53,970 nucleotides of DNA, taken from the NCBI GenBank assembly GCA_964399035.1, contig CAYNPH010000052.1:1-53970 (forward strand). Reading direction: 5' to 3'. How positions within the stretch are numbered: position 1 is the first letter of the stretch; the number at the start of each line of letters is the position of its first letter. Origin of the DNA: WAOL01 sp964399035. GTDB lineage: Archaea; Thermoproteota; Thermoprotei_A; Sulfolobales; NBVN01. The translations under genes and the position numbers were made by a program. The notes beneath the pieces are model-generated. The model was not told the origin of the DNA and made no database searches. It was given only the letters and a program-made list of their open reading frames with translations. This document shows positions 7,649 to 15,545 of the stretch, one piece after another.

Positions 7649-9418
7649 TTAGCCTCCGGCCTTAACGTGCAGTACCTGAGCGAATATTACGGTCGGGTAG
7701 GCCGGGTTAATTGCTGCCTGCAGGTTACCTATGTTCGCCCTAGCGACCCTTATGTCGACCATGTCCCAGAGCGGTACCGCGGGTACGTCATCGTAGAGTA
7801 TCTTCTGGGCCTCGTAGTAGAGGTGCAGGGCCTTAGCCTTGTCTATGCCTTCGTAGTAGTGGGCTTCCTCGATGAGCTTGTTGAACTTCGGGTTGGCGTA
7901 GTAGCAGAGGTCGAAGGACTTGCTCTCATTGTCGAACATGTTGTAGAGGAAGTCGAACGGGGTTATGTAGGTTGGCCACCAGTAGAATATGAAGAGGTCC
8001 TGAGCGGCCTTCGAGTTGTTCCACCCGCTCTGGGCGAGGGACCACTGCTCCTGCCAGCTCATCGGCCTTATGTTGACGGTTATGCCTATCTTCGCCAGGG
8101 ACGCCTTGATTAGTTCGGCCGTCCTCTGCTCGTAGATGTCGCCGGCAGTGTAGGTGAGGAGAAGCGGTCTGGGCAGGCCGTTCGGGTACCCTGCCTTGGC
8201 TAGGAGTTCCTTAGCTAGCGTTAGGTTGTAGGTGTAGGTCAGGTTGTCGAAGTGACCCCACATACCGTGGGGTATGGGGCCGCTTGCGACCTTAGCGAAG
8301 CCGTTCCTAGCCACGGTTACTATGTCCTTGTACGGTATGGCGTGCGCTATCGCCCTCCTCACGAGCACGTTGTCCAGCGGCGGCTTCCTAGTGTTGATGA
8401 GCATGAGCAGGTTCTGGAAGGACGGTGAAGTCACTACCTGTAGGTTCGGGTTCTTCTCTAGGGTCTGCACGTCCTCTAGGGGCACGTACTCAGCTATGTC
8501 GATGTCTCCGGACTGAACCATCCTCTCCTGCGTGACTGCGTCCTTAACTATCTTAATTATGAACACGTCGGGCGCGCTGTCGGACTTCATCGGGTAGTCG
8601 GCGAGCTTCCAGCCCCACCAGTCCTTGAACTTCTCGAGCACTATCTCGTTCTGCGGGTCCCACTTCACGAGCTTGTAGGGTCCTGACCCGTCATCGTGCC
8701 CGGCGTTGAACCAGTCAGCGACTTTCTTGTCGGTCGCGTTCTTAGCTCCGGCAAGCTCAACCACCTTCGGGCTGAATATCCACGCTCCATAGGATGACGC
8801 GGCTATCTTATCTAGTGGTGCGGGGTACTTCAGTATAAAGACAACCGTATACTTGTCTGGGGTCTTAATTTCCTTCACGGGATCCCAGATGAAGGCAGCA
8901 CCCTGCCCTAACTTAATGGTCCTCTCGATAGCGAACTTAACTGCTTGGGCTGTGACGGGCGTGCCGTCGTGGAACTTAGCGTCATGCCTTAAGTGGAAGG
9001 TCCAGACAGTGCCGTTCTTGCTTACCTCATAACTCGTGGCTAGCGCGGGTATTATCTTATCGTGTATTGGGTCGTACCACAGTAGGGGCTCGTACACCAA
9101 GCACATCCACAGGATTGAGTTCGAGAACTCCGTGCTAGGGTCAGCGGTAGTCATCTCCGAGAGGGACGCGTACACCACCACGGTCTTCTCTGAGGGCTTG
9201 GTGGTTGAGGTCGATGACGTGATGGAGGAAGTCGGTGAGGTTGACGGCGAGGAGGTTGAGGAGATCGTAGATGAAGGTGTTGCTGACGTGGTGGAGGAAG
9301 GCGCCGGTTTCTGCGTCATGTAGTACGCGGCAGCGGCGATCACACCTATAATCACTATTATAGCTATTGCCGCAGCCACTGCCTTGGAGAGTCCTTTCCT
9401 ATGTAGAGGTATTATCAC
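7649..9418 (-). CDS. dppA: Extracellular peptide-binding protein of the ABC importer (DppA/OppA-like)
   Basis: A solute-binding protein of family 5 with an archaeal tether. From the chosen start it has a short basic n-region, one hydrophobic helix (AVAAAIAIIVIIGVIAAAAYYM), a Ser/Thr linker of about 40 residues, then the binding fold of about 520 residues. Family motifs include ADPSTEFSNSILWMCLVYEPL, TWTFHLRHDAKFHDGTPVTA and the C-terminal PAVPLWDMVDIRVA. The frame is open for another 33 codons upstream. GTG at 9418 is preferred because GGTAGGTG (9427-9434) lies eight bases before it and a TATA box (9461-9470) lies just beyond. It should capture peptides outside the cell and deliver them to the DppB/C channel. 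No lipobox Cys is seen; the helix acts as the anchor. Confidence 0.9.
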   Translation of the reverse strand: MIIPLHRKGLSKAVAAAIAIIVIIGVIAAAAYYMTQKPAPSSTTSATPSSTISSTSSPSTSPTSSITSSTSTTKPSEKTVVVYASLSEMTTADPSTEFSNSILWMCLVYEPLLWYDPIHDKIIPALATSYEVSKNGTVWTFHLRHDAKFHDGTPVTAQAVKFAIERTIKLGQGAAFIWDPVKEIKTPDKYTVVFILKYPAPLDKIAASSYGAWIFSPKVVELAGAKNATDKKVADWFNAGHDDGSGPYKLVKWDPQNEIVLEKFKDWWGWKLADYPMKSDSAPDVFIIKIVKDAVTQERMVQSGDIDIAEYVPLEDVQTLEKNPNLQVVTSPSFQNLLMLINTRKPPLDNVLVRRAIAHAIPYKDIVTVARNGFAKVASGPIPHGMWGHFDNLTYTYNLTLAKELLAKAGYPNGLPRPLLLTYTAGDIYEQRTAELIKASLAKIGITVNIRPMSWQEQWSLAQSGWNNSKAAQDLFIFYWWPTYITPFDFLYNMFDNESKSFDLCYYANPKFNKLIEEAHYYEGIDKAKALHLYYEAQKILYDDVPAVPLWDMVDIRVARANIGNLQAAINPAYPTVIFAQVLHVKAGG

Positions 9419-9426
9419 TTCGAACA

Positions 9427-9470
9427 CACCTACCGATTTTTCCAATATCGGGGGAGAGTAATTAAATTTT
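9427..9470 (-). promoter_or_regulatory. Promoter and ribosome-binding site of the peptide importer operon
   Basis: On the minus strand AAAATTTAAT (9461-9470) is a good TATA box. Transcription would start near 9440, and GGTAGGTG (9427-9434) is a Shine-Dalgarno site eight bases before GTG 9418. The three elements are consistently spaced and fix the start of the binding protein. Confidence 0.55.
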
Positions 9471-9587
9471 TTGGATGAATTACCCAAAATACGGCATGTA
9501 TTAATCAGGTGCCGCAAATTCTTTCTAAAAAATTTTCAAGCTAAATCAACTTATCTTCGGTGCTTTCTGTAATTTTAGTTTAAGTTG

Positions 9588-9606
9588 TTTAATCATATTT
9601 AATCAT
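9588..9606. repeat. Tandem 9-bp repeat in the AT-rich leader between dppA and the racemase gene
   Basis: TTTAATCAT occurs at 9588-9596 and again at 9598-9606, one base apart, so the copies sit on the same face of the helix (10-base period). They lie in the 276-base gap 9419-9694, which is much richer in A+T than the flanking genes. They are upstream of the TATA box of the importer operon, where an activator would bind. No other gene is visible in the gap. Confidence 0.4.
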
Positions 9607-9694
9607 GAATAAAATTTTTAAGCGTAGTAAAGTTACTTACTTATTAACTGTTTTACGAAAAACATGATCGTAAGCACAAGTTTTTATCTCTAGC

Positions 9695-10435
9695 TCACAC
9701 GCCGTTGCTTAACAAGGCCTGAAATCGCTTGATTGCATGGGGTGGTGCGTGCACGTAGCTATGCTTCAGTCCCGAAGCCACTAGCGCCTCAGTCACCTTG
9801 AACGTCGTTATTGTTGGGTCGACGACGGGGACCCCTACCCTCCTTGATAGTTCTTGAGCCATCCCTATCATGCCGCCGCACCCGAGCACTATCACCTCAG
9901 CGCCGTACTCCTCGACCGCGCGCCTACCTTCCTTCTCCAGCGCCTTTAGAGTGGCGGTTTCGTCCTCCCTGAGCTTCAGCACAGGTACTTCAATGCCGCC
10001 AGTGTACACGACCCTGTCAAGCAGTCCTAGCTCGGCCGCTCTGCGCCTGTAGATTGCCTTGGATTCCTTACCCGTTGAGATTATCGCTATGCTGAAGCCA
10101 AGCATTAGTGCGGCGGTTATTGAGGTCTCCCCAATACCTAGGACTAAGGCGTCACGCATGACCTCACGTAGCGCCTTAACCCCTGGGTCGTCGAAGCAGT
10201 TAATCATTACCGCGTCGTACTCGCCTTCCCTACTGCCTAGGAGTTCGCGGGCCACGACCCCCATCACGTGCTTCTCGGCTAGGGCCTTGTCGAACTCGGA
10301 CTCTATGGATTCGGGTCCTTGCGGGAGTGACTTAACGACTACTTCCGTGCCTGGGTTCGCTATCTGCTTAAGATGCTTTAAAGTTAATTCATCCCATATG
10401 GGAGTACCTACGGGATTTATTACGAGAATTTTCAT
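9695..10435 (-). CDS. Hydantoin/Asp-Glu racemase superfamily protein
   Basis: A 246-residue member of the two-cysteine Asp/Glu/hydantoin racemase superfamily. These enzymes invert a chiral carbon by deprotonation and reprotonation, without cofactor, using two Cys residues. Both are present: Cys80 in MINCFDDPG and Cys186 in IVLGCGGMIG. The start MKILVINPVG is the typical first strand, and NCFDDPG is closest to hydantoin racemases. It has no ribosome site; the TATA-like box TATTATTAAA (10451-10460, minus strand) about 25 bases before the ATG points to a leaderless message. It is divergent from a DUF917 gene and upstream of the peptide importer. The substrate may be hydantoins or free amino acids. 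Confidence 0.85.
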   Translation of the reverse strand: MKILVINPVGTPIWDELTLKHLKQIANPGTEVVVKSLPQGPESIESEFDKALAEKHVMGVVARELLGSREGEYDAVMINCFDDPGVKALREVMRDALVLGIGETSITAALMLGFSIAIISTGKESKAIYRRRAAELGLLDRVVYTGGIEVPVLKLREDETATLKALEKEGRRAVEEYGAEVIVLGCGGMIGMAQELSRRVGVPVVDPTITTFKVTEALVASGLKHSYVHAPPHAIKRFQALLSNGV

Positions 10436-10521
10436 GGTTCATCACTAACGTTTAATAATATTACTTAAGGAGTAAAAAGTTATTTCCCGAACCCGAAATA
10501 AGTATTCGGGGGTTTAACCCG
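10436..10521. promoter_or_regulatory. Divergent promoter region with inverted repeats
   Basis: This 86-base gap separates two divergent genes. It holds the minus-strand TATA-like box at 10451-10460. Toward the plus-strand gene there are two symmetric sites: CCCGAA (10492-10497) with TTCGGG (10505-10510) seven bases apart, and the near palindrome GGGTTTAACCC at about 10511-10521, abutting the start codon. Such sites would let one regulator act on both genes. Confidence 0.4.
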
Positions 10522-11628
10522 ATGTGGGAAATTAAGTCAATGGATGAGGCACGTAAGCTAATTCTCGGCGCAACGATCCTTGGCACGGGCGGGGGCGGCG
10601 ACCCCAACGAGGGGCTTGACCTCATGCGTGAGGTGCTTGACGCCGGGTTAAGCGTCAAGATAGTTAACCCGGAGGAGCTACCCAAGGACGTGATCGTGGT
10701 TCAGCCGTACTTCGTCGGGTCGGTCGCGCCAGGCCTTAAAACAAGGAAGCCGGTCAAGATTAAGGACCCTATCAGGAGGGCTGTTGAGGAGCTTGAGGCC
10801 TTCCTAGGTAAGAAGGTCGGTGCTGTCGTAGCAACCGAGTTGGGTGGCGCTAACACCCCCGCAGCCCTTAACATCGCGGCTAAGCTCGGCGTCCCGGCTA
10901 TCGACGGCGACTTAATGGGTAGGGCTGGGCCGGAGCTACATCAGTGTACGACCCACGTGTACGGAATACCGATGACTCCCTCAGCCATGGTTACTGAGAC
11001 GGGCGACGTCGTCATAGTTAAGGAGTACGCGGACATAGACGACTACGAGGCGATAGCTAGGTACCTCTCAGTGCTCGGCGGTAGGTTCTCGGCAGTCGTG
11101 GACGCACCTATGACGCCGGAGCAGGCTGGGAAGGCGGCGGTTAAGGGCACGATAAGCCTCTGCATGCGCGTAGGTGAGGCCGTGCTGAAGGCTAGGGAGG
11201 AGGGTAGGGACCCCGTGCAGGCGGTTGCGGACGTGCTTGGCGGGTGGGTGATATTCGAGGGCGTGGTTAAGTCCTACGAGTGGAGGGATGAGGAGGGCTT
11301 CCTGAAGGGAGAGATACTGGTTGCAGGTAAGGGTAGGTTCGAGGGTAGGGAGTTCAAGTCATGGATCATGAATGAGCACATCATGGCGTGGCTGGACGGC
11401 GAGCCCGTGGTCATGCCTCCCGACCTCTACATGTTCCTGAGGCGTGACGGCGAACCAATAACTAACACCGTGCTGAAGGTAGGGGATGAGGTCAGGGTGG
11501 TGGCTGCCAAGGCGCCTGAGGTGTGGAGGACTGAGGAGGGACTGAAGTACTTCGGACCTAGGCACTTCGGCTTCGACTACGACTACGTGCCGGTCGAGGA
11601 GCTCCTCAAGAAGCGTGGGTTAGCGTGA
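10522..11628 (+). CDS. DUF917 family protein (hydantoinase/thiohydantoin desulfurase-like)
   Basis: A complete 368-residue DUF917 protein. The glycine-rich LGTGGGGDP (about 18-26) and the motif DGDLMGRAGPELHQ (about 129-142) are the family's hallmarks, along with the C-terminal beta-rich domain (FEGREFKSWIMNEH, VMPPDLYMFL). DUF917 proteins were long annotated as hydantoinase/oxoprolinase-like, and the N-terminal part is now associated with S-methyl-thiohydantoin desulfurases. The precise reaction here is inference. The position between two hydantoin-racemase-like genes, 21 bases before the next one and divergent from the other, strongly suggests work on a ring-closed amino-acid derivative. 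The ATG at 10522 is close behind symmetric operator-like sequences and has no ribosome site. Confidence 0.85.
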   Translation: MWEIKSMDEARKLILGATILGTGGGGDPNEGLDLMREVLDAGLSVKIVNPEELPKDVIVVQPYFVGSVAPGLKTRKPVKIKDPIRRAVEELEAFLGKKVGAVVATELGGANTPAALNIAAKLGVPAIDGDLMGRAGPELHQCTTHVYGIPMTPSAMVTETGDVVIVKEYADIDDYEAIARYLSVLGGRFSAVVDAPMTPEQAGKAAVKGTISLCMRVGEAVLKAREEGRDPVQAVADVLGGWVIFEGVVKSYEWRDEEGFLKGEILVAGKGRFEGREFKSWIMNEHIMAWLDGEPVVMPPDLYMFLRRDGEPITNTVLKVGDEVRVVAAKAPEVWRTEEGLKYFGPRHFGFDYDYVPVEELLKKRGLA

Positions 11629-11667
11629 GGTGAGGGGAGCACGCCCGCAGGCAAGGTAAGGGTACTG

Positions 11668-12348
11668 GTGATAAACCCGGTCGGGCACCCCAAGTGGGAT
11701 GAGGTGGATAAGGCGATCTACGAGTCCTTCGCCTCCCCAAACACTGAAATCACGGTTAAGTCATTCCCGGAAGGCCCGCCCAGCATTGAGGACCCCGAAG
11801 CCCACGCGTGGGTGGAGCACCTAGTGGTTAAGTACGGGCTAGCGTGGTTCAGGCAGGCCGAGGCGGAAGGGAAGCCGTACGACGCGATAATACCTAACTG
11901 CTTCCTAGATCCGGGAGCGGAGAACCTCAAGGCCCTCGTACCCGTGCCCGTCGTCGGGCCGTGTGAGGCGTCCCTAGCCCTAGCCAAGGTCCTGGGGTCC
12001 AGGCAGGCGGCCGTAGTTACGGTCGGTAATAAGGCGTTATGGATGATTGAGGAACGCGTTAGGAAGGCAGGGTACGGGGACCTCGTTAAGAAGGTTTACG
12101 GCATAAGGTTAGGGGTGCTTGACCTGGACAAGGATAAGGAAGTGACGGTTAAGGAAGTGGTCAGTAAGGCGAGGGAAGCGTTGAGGGACGGGGCGGACAC
12201 CGTGATACTCGGGTGCACCGGGCTAGCTGGCCTGGCGGAGGAGGTTGAGGAGGTCATTAAGGCGCCGGTCATAGACCCTGCAGGCGCCGCCATCAAGGTC
12301 GCTGAGGGATTAGTGAGGATAGTTAAGTTCGTCCCGACCCGGCCTTAA
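11668..12348 (+). CDS. Second hydantoin/Asp-Glu racemase superfamily protein
   Basis: A relative of the protein at 9695-10435 with the same opening (VLVINPVGHPKWDE) and both active-site cysteines: Cys78 in IPNCFLDPG and Cys183 in ILGCTGLAG. The start is problematic. The only standard start codon in frame after the TGA at 11626-11628 is GTG 11668. Starting there loses about four residues of the first strand, although the frame encodes the expected strand upstream (Lys-Val-Arg-Val-Leu). CTG 11665, or rarer codons such as ACG 11641 behind the site GGTGAGGGG (11629-11637), may be used. It is probably co-transcribed with the DUF917 gene and should supply one enantiomer of its substrate or use its product. 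Confidence 0.82.
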   Translation: MINPVGHPKWDEVDKAIYESFASPNTEITVKSFPEGPPSIEDPEAHAWVEHLVVKYGLAWFRQAEAEGKPYDAIIPNCFLDPGAENLKALVPVPVVGPCEASLALAKVLGSRQAAVVTVGNKALWMIEERVRKAGYGDLVKKVYGIRLGVLDLDKDKEVTVKEVVSKAREALRDGADTVILGCTGLAGLAEEVEEVIKAPVIDPAGAAIKVAEGLVRIVKFVPTRP

Positions 12349-12351
12349 GCC

Positions 12352-12990
12352 TCAACACCCCTTCTTTCCCTTAACCCACTCCTTAAGCGCGGAGGCAACC
12401 ACCCTCAGGAACTCCTCCCTGCTTCCTCCGGCCTCCACAAACTCCTTAAGCGCTTCCAAGTACGTCACCTCAGCCTCGCTGTACCCTTCCTTAGCCCACG
12501 TAAGCATGCGGAGCGCATGCCCGAATACGTCCACGTACCTTGACGCCCCGATTCCGGGAACGGGCTTCAGGTACTTGACGAGCTCAATGGTGTTGAGGGT
12601 CGAGTAGCCTGCCTTAACCCAGAAAGTTACTGCTTGAGTGTCCTGCGGGAGCACCATGACGTAAACTGCTAGGTCGTGCTTAGCAACGTACTCCTCAGCC
12701 ACCTTAACTAGGGCCCTCCCCACACCCTTACCCCTATATTCTGGCCTGACGTATATTTCCTCCACCCAGTACGACCCGTCGCGTTCAGAGACCCTAACGA
12801 AGCCCACGGGCCTGCCCTCATCTCTAGCAATAAACACGGCGTCACGCCTTAGGTACTCCCTAACCTCCTCCGCGTATTCATCGATTGAGCGGGGCTTCCA
12901 GCCCTGCTTACCCCTAAGCTCGGCGTAGAACTCATAATAGAGTTCCAGAAACTCGTTGAAGTCACGTTCCCCCGCCCTAACCACGCGCAT
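12352..12990 (-). CDS. GNAT-family N-acetyltransferase
   Basis: A 212-residue protein. The first 145 residues form a GNAT domain, including EEIYVRPEYRGKGVGRALVK (about 74-93), whose R-G-x-G-x-G turn binds the pyrophosphate of acetyl-CoA, and the later VMVLPQDTQAVTFWVKAGY strand-helix. The C-terminal third (about 150-212) is helical and not part of the standard fold. The acceptor, an amine on a protein, antibiotic or metabolite, cannot be predicted. It converges with the racemase gene, only three bases apart, so they are not in one operon. A GGTGGTG site is placed just before the ATG. Confidence 0.82.
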   Translation of the reverse strand: MRVVRAGERDFNEFLELYYEFYAELRGKQGWKPRSIDEYAEEVREYLRRDAVFIARDEGRPVGFVRVSERDGSYWVEEIYVRPEYRGKGVGRALVKVAEEYVAKHDLAVYVMVLPQDTQAVTFWVKAGYSTLNTIELVKYLKPVPGIGASRYVDVFGHALRMLTWAKEGYSEAEVTYLEALKEFVEAGGSREEFLRVVASALKEWVKGKKGC

Positions 12991-13153
12991 CTGGCACCAC
13001 CCTAAAGGAAAACTTGGCTTACTATCTAATGACTTAGGTGGTGTTGTGCGGTTAAATTGACTAACCTAGTCGTTAATGTCATTACCTGTTGATGTTGGCA
13101 AAATACTCTTTAACCTTCAGTTAAACTGCATTAAGGTTGGGGAGGTGCTCCGC

Positions 13154-13501
13154 ATGGTTTCGAACATCGTGAAGACGCTGGCGTGCGTGGCGGTGGCTGG
13201 CGTGCTATTCATAGCGGCCGTTCATTACGGGTATAAGCCTCTCTTCTTTGTGGCCGCCTTCTTTGACTGGCTACCCTTACCTACCGGGTGGATGAGAATC
13301 GGTAGTTCATCGAAGCCACCCCTAGTTAGGCATGCAGGAATTATCCACGGGGTCGTGACGGTTATCGCTTACGCCATAGGTATTGCTTGGTTAATCATCA
13401 CTAGCGTCGGCCCCATTAACCTGGGCTTCTTGTTCCTTGAGGCATGGTTCTTGGCAGTGATTGCCGGTGCCTACGTTACGTCCGTTGCCTGCGGTGGTTG
13501 A
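13154..13501 (+). CDS. Small integral membrane protein, unknown function
   Basis: A protein of 115 residues with about three hydrophobic helices: MVSNIVKTLACVAVAGVLFI, a central helix around VVTVIAYAIGIAWLI, and a C-terminal one (LGFLFLEAWFLAVIAG). The frame is open 26 codons further upstream, but GGAGGTG at 13141-13147 stands six bases before ATG 13154 and fixes the start. I do not recognise a family. No conserved catalytic or metal-binding residues are evident. It sits alone between two minus-strand genes and converges with the DUF885 gene 12 bases downstream. Confidence 0.55.
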   Translation: MVSNIVKTLACVAVAGVLFIAAVHYGYKPLFFVAAFFDWLPLPTGWMRIGSSSKPPLVRHAGIIHGVVTVIAYAIGIAWLIITSVGPINLGFLFLEAWFLAVIAGAYVTSVACGG

Positions 13502-13513
13502 GCCAACCGCGCA

Positions 13514-15145
13514 TCATTGACTAGCTAGCTCGCGTGCTTTCCTTAACACGATCTTCGCTAGGACGTTCGTGGGTAGTCCGCCCTCCTCTAGTAGGAGCTT
13601 ATGGAATAGGGCGTTGCTGAACCTCGTCCCGAGGATCTTCTTGACCTCCTCCCTCAGCGCCTTGATCTTCCTCTTGCCGTAGTTGTACATTAGCTGGTAC
13701 GTTGGGTTGAGGGTGTACCTCATCACCTCACCTCTGGCGCCGTCCTCAGGCAGTAGGGCGTCCTTAGCTAGCTTAGCCACGCCCTCCTCGTAGCTCAGGT
13801 TCATCGTGTGTAGCTCCACGTCCAGATACACCCTCACAGCCCTCCAGAGGGCGTCGTGCCATACCTTAAGCTCGTAGAGGGGTGACTTCTCTATGCCTGC
13901 CTCCAGCATCAGTTCCTCGCAGTAGTGGGCCCATCCCTCAACCAAGTCCGTCGCGTTCGCGAATAACGCCCGCCTAGGGTGCTTCGCCGTTAACTTAGCT
14001 ATGACTAGCTGCGTGTGGTGGCCTGGGTACGCCTCATGCACTATCGTGTTTAGGGCGTCGTAGTAGTTCCTGCTGGCTAGGGCCTCAGGGGTGGGTGGTG
14101 GGGTGAGTAGGTACGTGCCTGTGAGGGAGGGGCTGAATGTTTCTGGGGGCATGTAGGCGGCGAACGGTATGACCGGCCTCAAGTACTCGGGGGTCTCGAC
14201 GATCCTCACGCGCTCGCCCTCCGGTAACTTCACTATCCCCTCACGCCTCACGAAGTCCCGCACCCTAGCCACTAGCTCACCGTACTTCCTGAAGTACTCG
14301 CTGACGTCGTCGCTTATCCTCGCGTTGCTCAGCATCTTTAGGGCTTCCTCCACACTACCTGCCCCCGCCTTCCTCGCGGCTCCCTCCATCAGTGACCTGT
14401 ACTTACGTGCTTCCCCGTACCCTACCCTCCTCAGCTCTTCCGGGGTCTCCTCGATGAACTGTAGTTTAAGGAGCTTCGCGAATAACTCCCTCCCGAGGGG
14501 CTTGAAGCCCGGCTCTGCCTTACTGGTTAGTTCCTCAACCTCCTTCAACGCGGCATTAACCCTCTCGCCAGCTTTGGCCACGGCCTCCTCGAGCTCCGTG
14601 TCCCCAACCTTCCTCGCTAGGGTCTTCACGGACTCCAGGAGCGTTAGGGAGCCCTTACCAGCGACTAACGCGTAGCTTAGCCAGAGCGCGTAGGGCTTGC
14701 TGACCGCCCTCACTGAGGCGAGGACGTACTTGTCGACCTGCCTTAGCCTGGACTTGAGGGCCTCCACCCTATGCTCGTCGGGTAGGGACTCATCCATGAG
14801 TAGGGGGAATAGCGCCTCACCTAAGCTAGGTACTCCTGTCGGGAAGGACTCCCACGTAGGCCAGTCCTCTAAGCGAATCAGTAGAGCCTTAAGCCAGTTC
14901 AGGATCACCGGGTAATCCACTACGCGCTCGCCGCTGAGGGCTGAGGGGTCAATACCCTCAAGCTTCCTCACGTACCCCTTCACAAGGCCCGCTACCTCGA
15001 GCACTGCTTCCCTGCTGAGGTCCGGGACTAGGTGATCATACTGATGCAGACCCAAGTAGGTGGCGGTGAAGGGCTCGCGCTTAAAGAACTCACGCATTAA
15101 GCTATCCACGAGCTCATCGAACAGGTCGTCCTGCGAGGTAACCAT
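13514..15145 (-). CDS. DUF885 family metallopeptidase-like protein
   Basis: A 543-residue, mostly helical protein of the DUF885 family, which is related to zinc carboxypeptidases. The family signature HEAYPGHHTQ (about residue 369) contains the HExxxGHH-type metal-binding set, and the Glu of the later stretch EGWAHYCEELM should complete the site. The region beginning IPFAAYMPPETFSPSLTGTY is also characteristic. Members are about 550-600 residues, so this is full length. There is no signal peptide, so it is probably cytoplasmic and would trim imported peptides, in keeping with the peptide importer nearby. The substrate is not established for most members. A GGGGGTG site precedes ATG 15145. Confidence 0.85.
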   Translation of the reverse strand: MVTSQDDLFDELVDSLMREFFKREPFTATYLGLHQYDHLVPDLSREAVLEVAGLVKGYVRKLEGIDPSALSGERVVDYPVILNWLKALLIRLEDWPTWESFPTGVPSLGEALFPLLMDESLPDEHRVEALKSRLRQVDKYVLASVRAVSKPYALWLSYALVAGKGSLTLLESVKTLARKVGDTELEEAVAKAGERVNAALKEVEELTSKAEPGFKPLGRELFAKLLKLQFIEETPEELRRVGYGEARKYRSLMEGAARKAGAGSVEEALKMLSNARISDDVSEYFRKYGELVARVRDFVRREGIVKLPEGERVRIVETPEYLRPVIPFAAYMPPETFSPSLTGTYLLTPPPTPEALASRNYYDALNTIVHEAYPGHHTQLVIAKLTAKHPRRALFANATDLVEGWAHYCEELMLEAGIEKSPLYELKVWHDALWRAVRVYLDVELHTMNLSYEEGVAKLAKDALLPEDGARGEVMRYTLNPTYQLMYNYGKRKIKALREEVKKILGTRFSNALFHKLLLEEGGLPTNVLAKIVLRKARELASQ

Positions 15146-15545
15146 TCACGGCACCCCCGTAACGAAGTTCACGCACCCTTAATAACGGTCTCCTAACCAC
15201 GCCGGCTTTCAGTAGTAGAGAACAATTAATAAGGGTTTGAATCGGATGGTGATGCGCCTTAAGGAACGGGAGCTGTAATGGAGAGGAAGTGGCTGGGTGG
15301 GCAATAATACTTAAGCTTCAGGAACTGTGCGGTGACACGCCCCTCCATAAGTGCTTAGTTCAGCTACGCTCGTTATGCCCGCCAAGACACTACACGGAAT
15401 TAATGGGGATGTTCAGCGCTTAGAGGCCCGCAGTATCATACCCTCAGTATCGCTTAAGGCAAGCCGCTTCTTTTCCCTAAACCCGCACCCGTAGATACCC
15501 TCAAGTTAATCATCCGCATAAAACCTCTCATGCGGGAATGGATTA
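15146..15545. other. 400-bp gene-free stretch between divergent genes
   Basis: No convincing reading frame or RNA gene is visible. It must hold the promoters of the DUF885 gene (leftward) and the radical SAM gene (rightward). Near the right end CCGCAT (15514-15519) and ATGCGG (15530-15535) form an inverted repeat with a 10-base centre, ending about 10 bases before ATG 15546. This could be an operator or a hairpin over the start. The size is unusual for this gene-dense window. Confidence 0.4.

Noticed and set aside
15237..15260. A TTTGAATC-like string that could be a tRNA T-loop
   Set aside because: No acceptor stem, D-arm or anticodon arm could be built around it.
15400..15480. A C/D-box small RNA on the minus strand (ATGATAC ... 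CTGA)
   Set aside because: The C box matches only in part, and no C'/D' pair or proper spacing is present.
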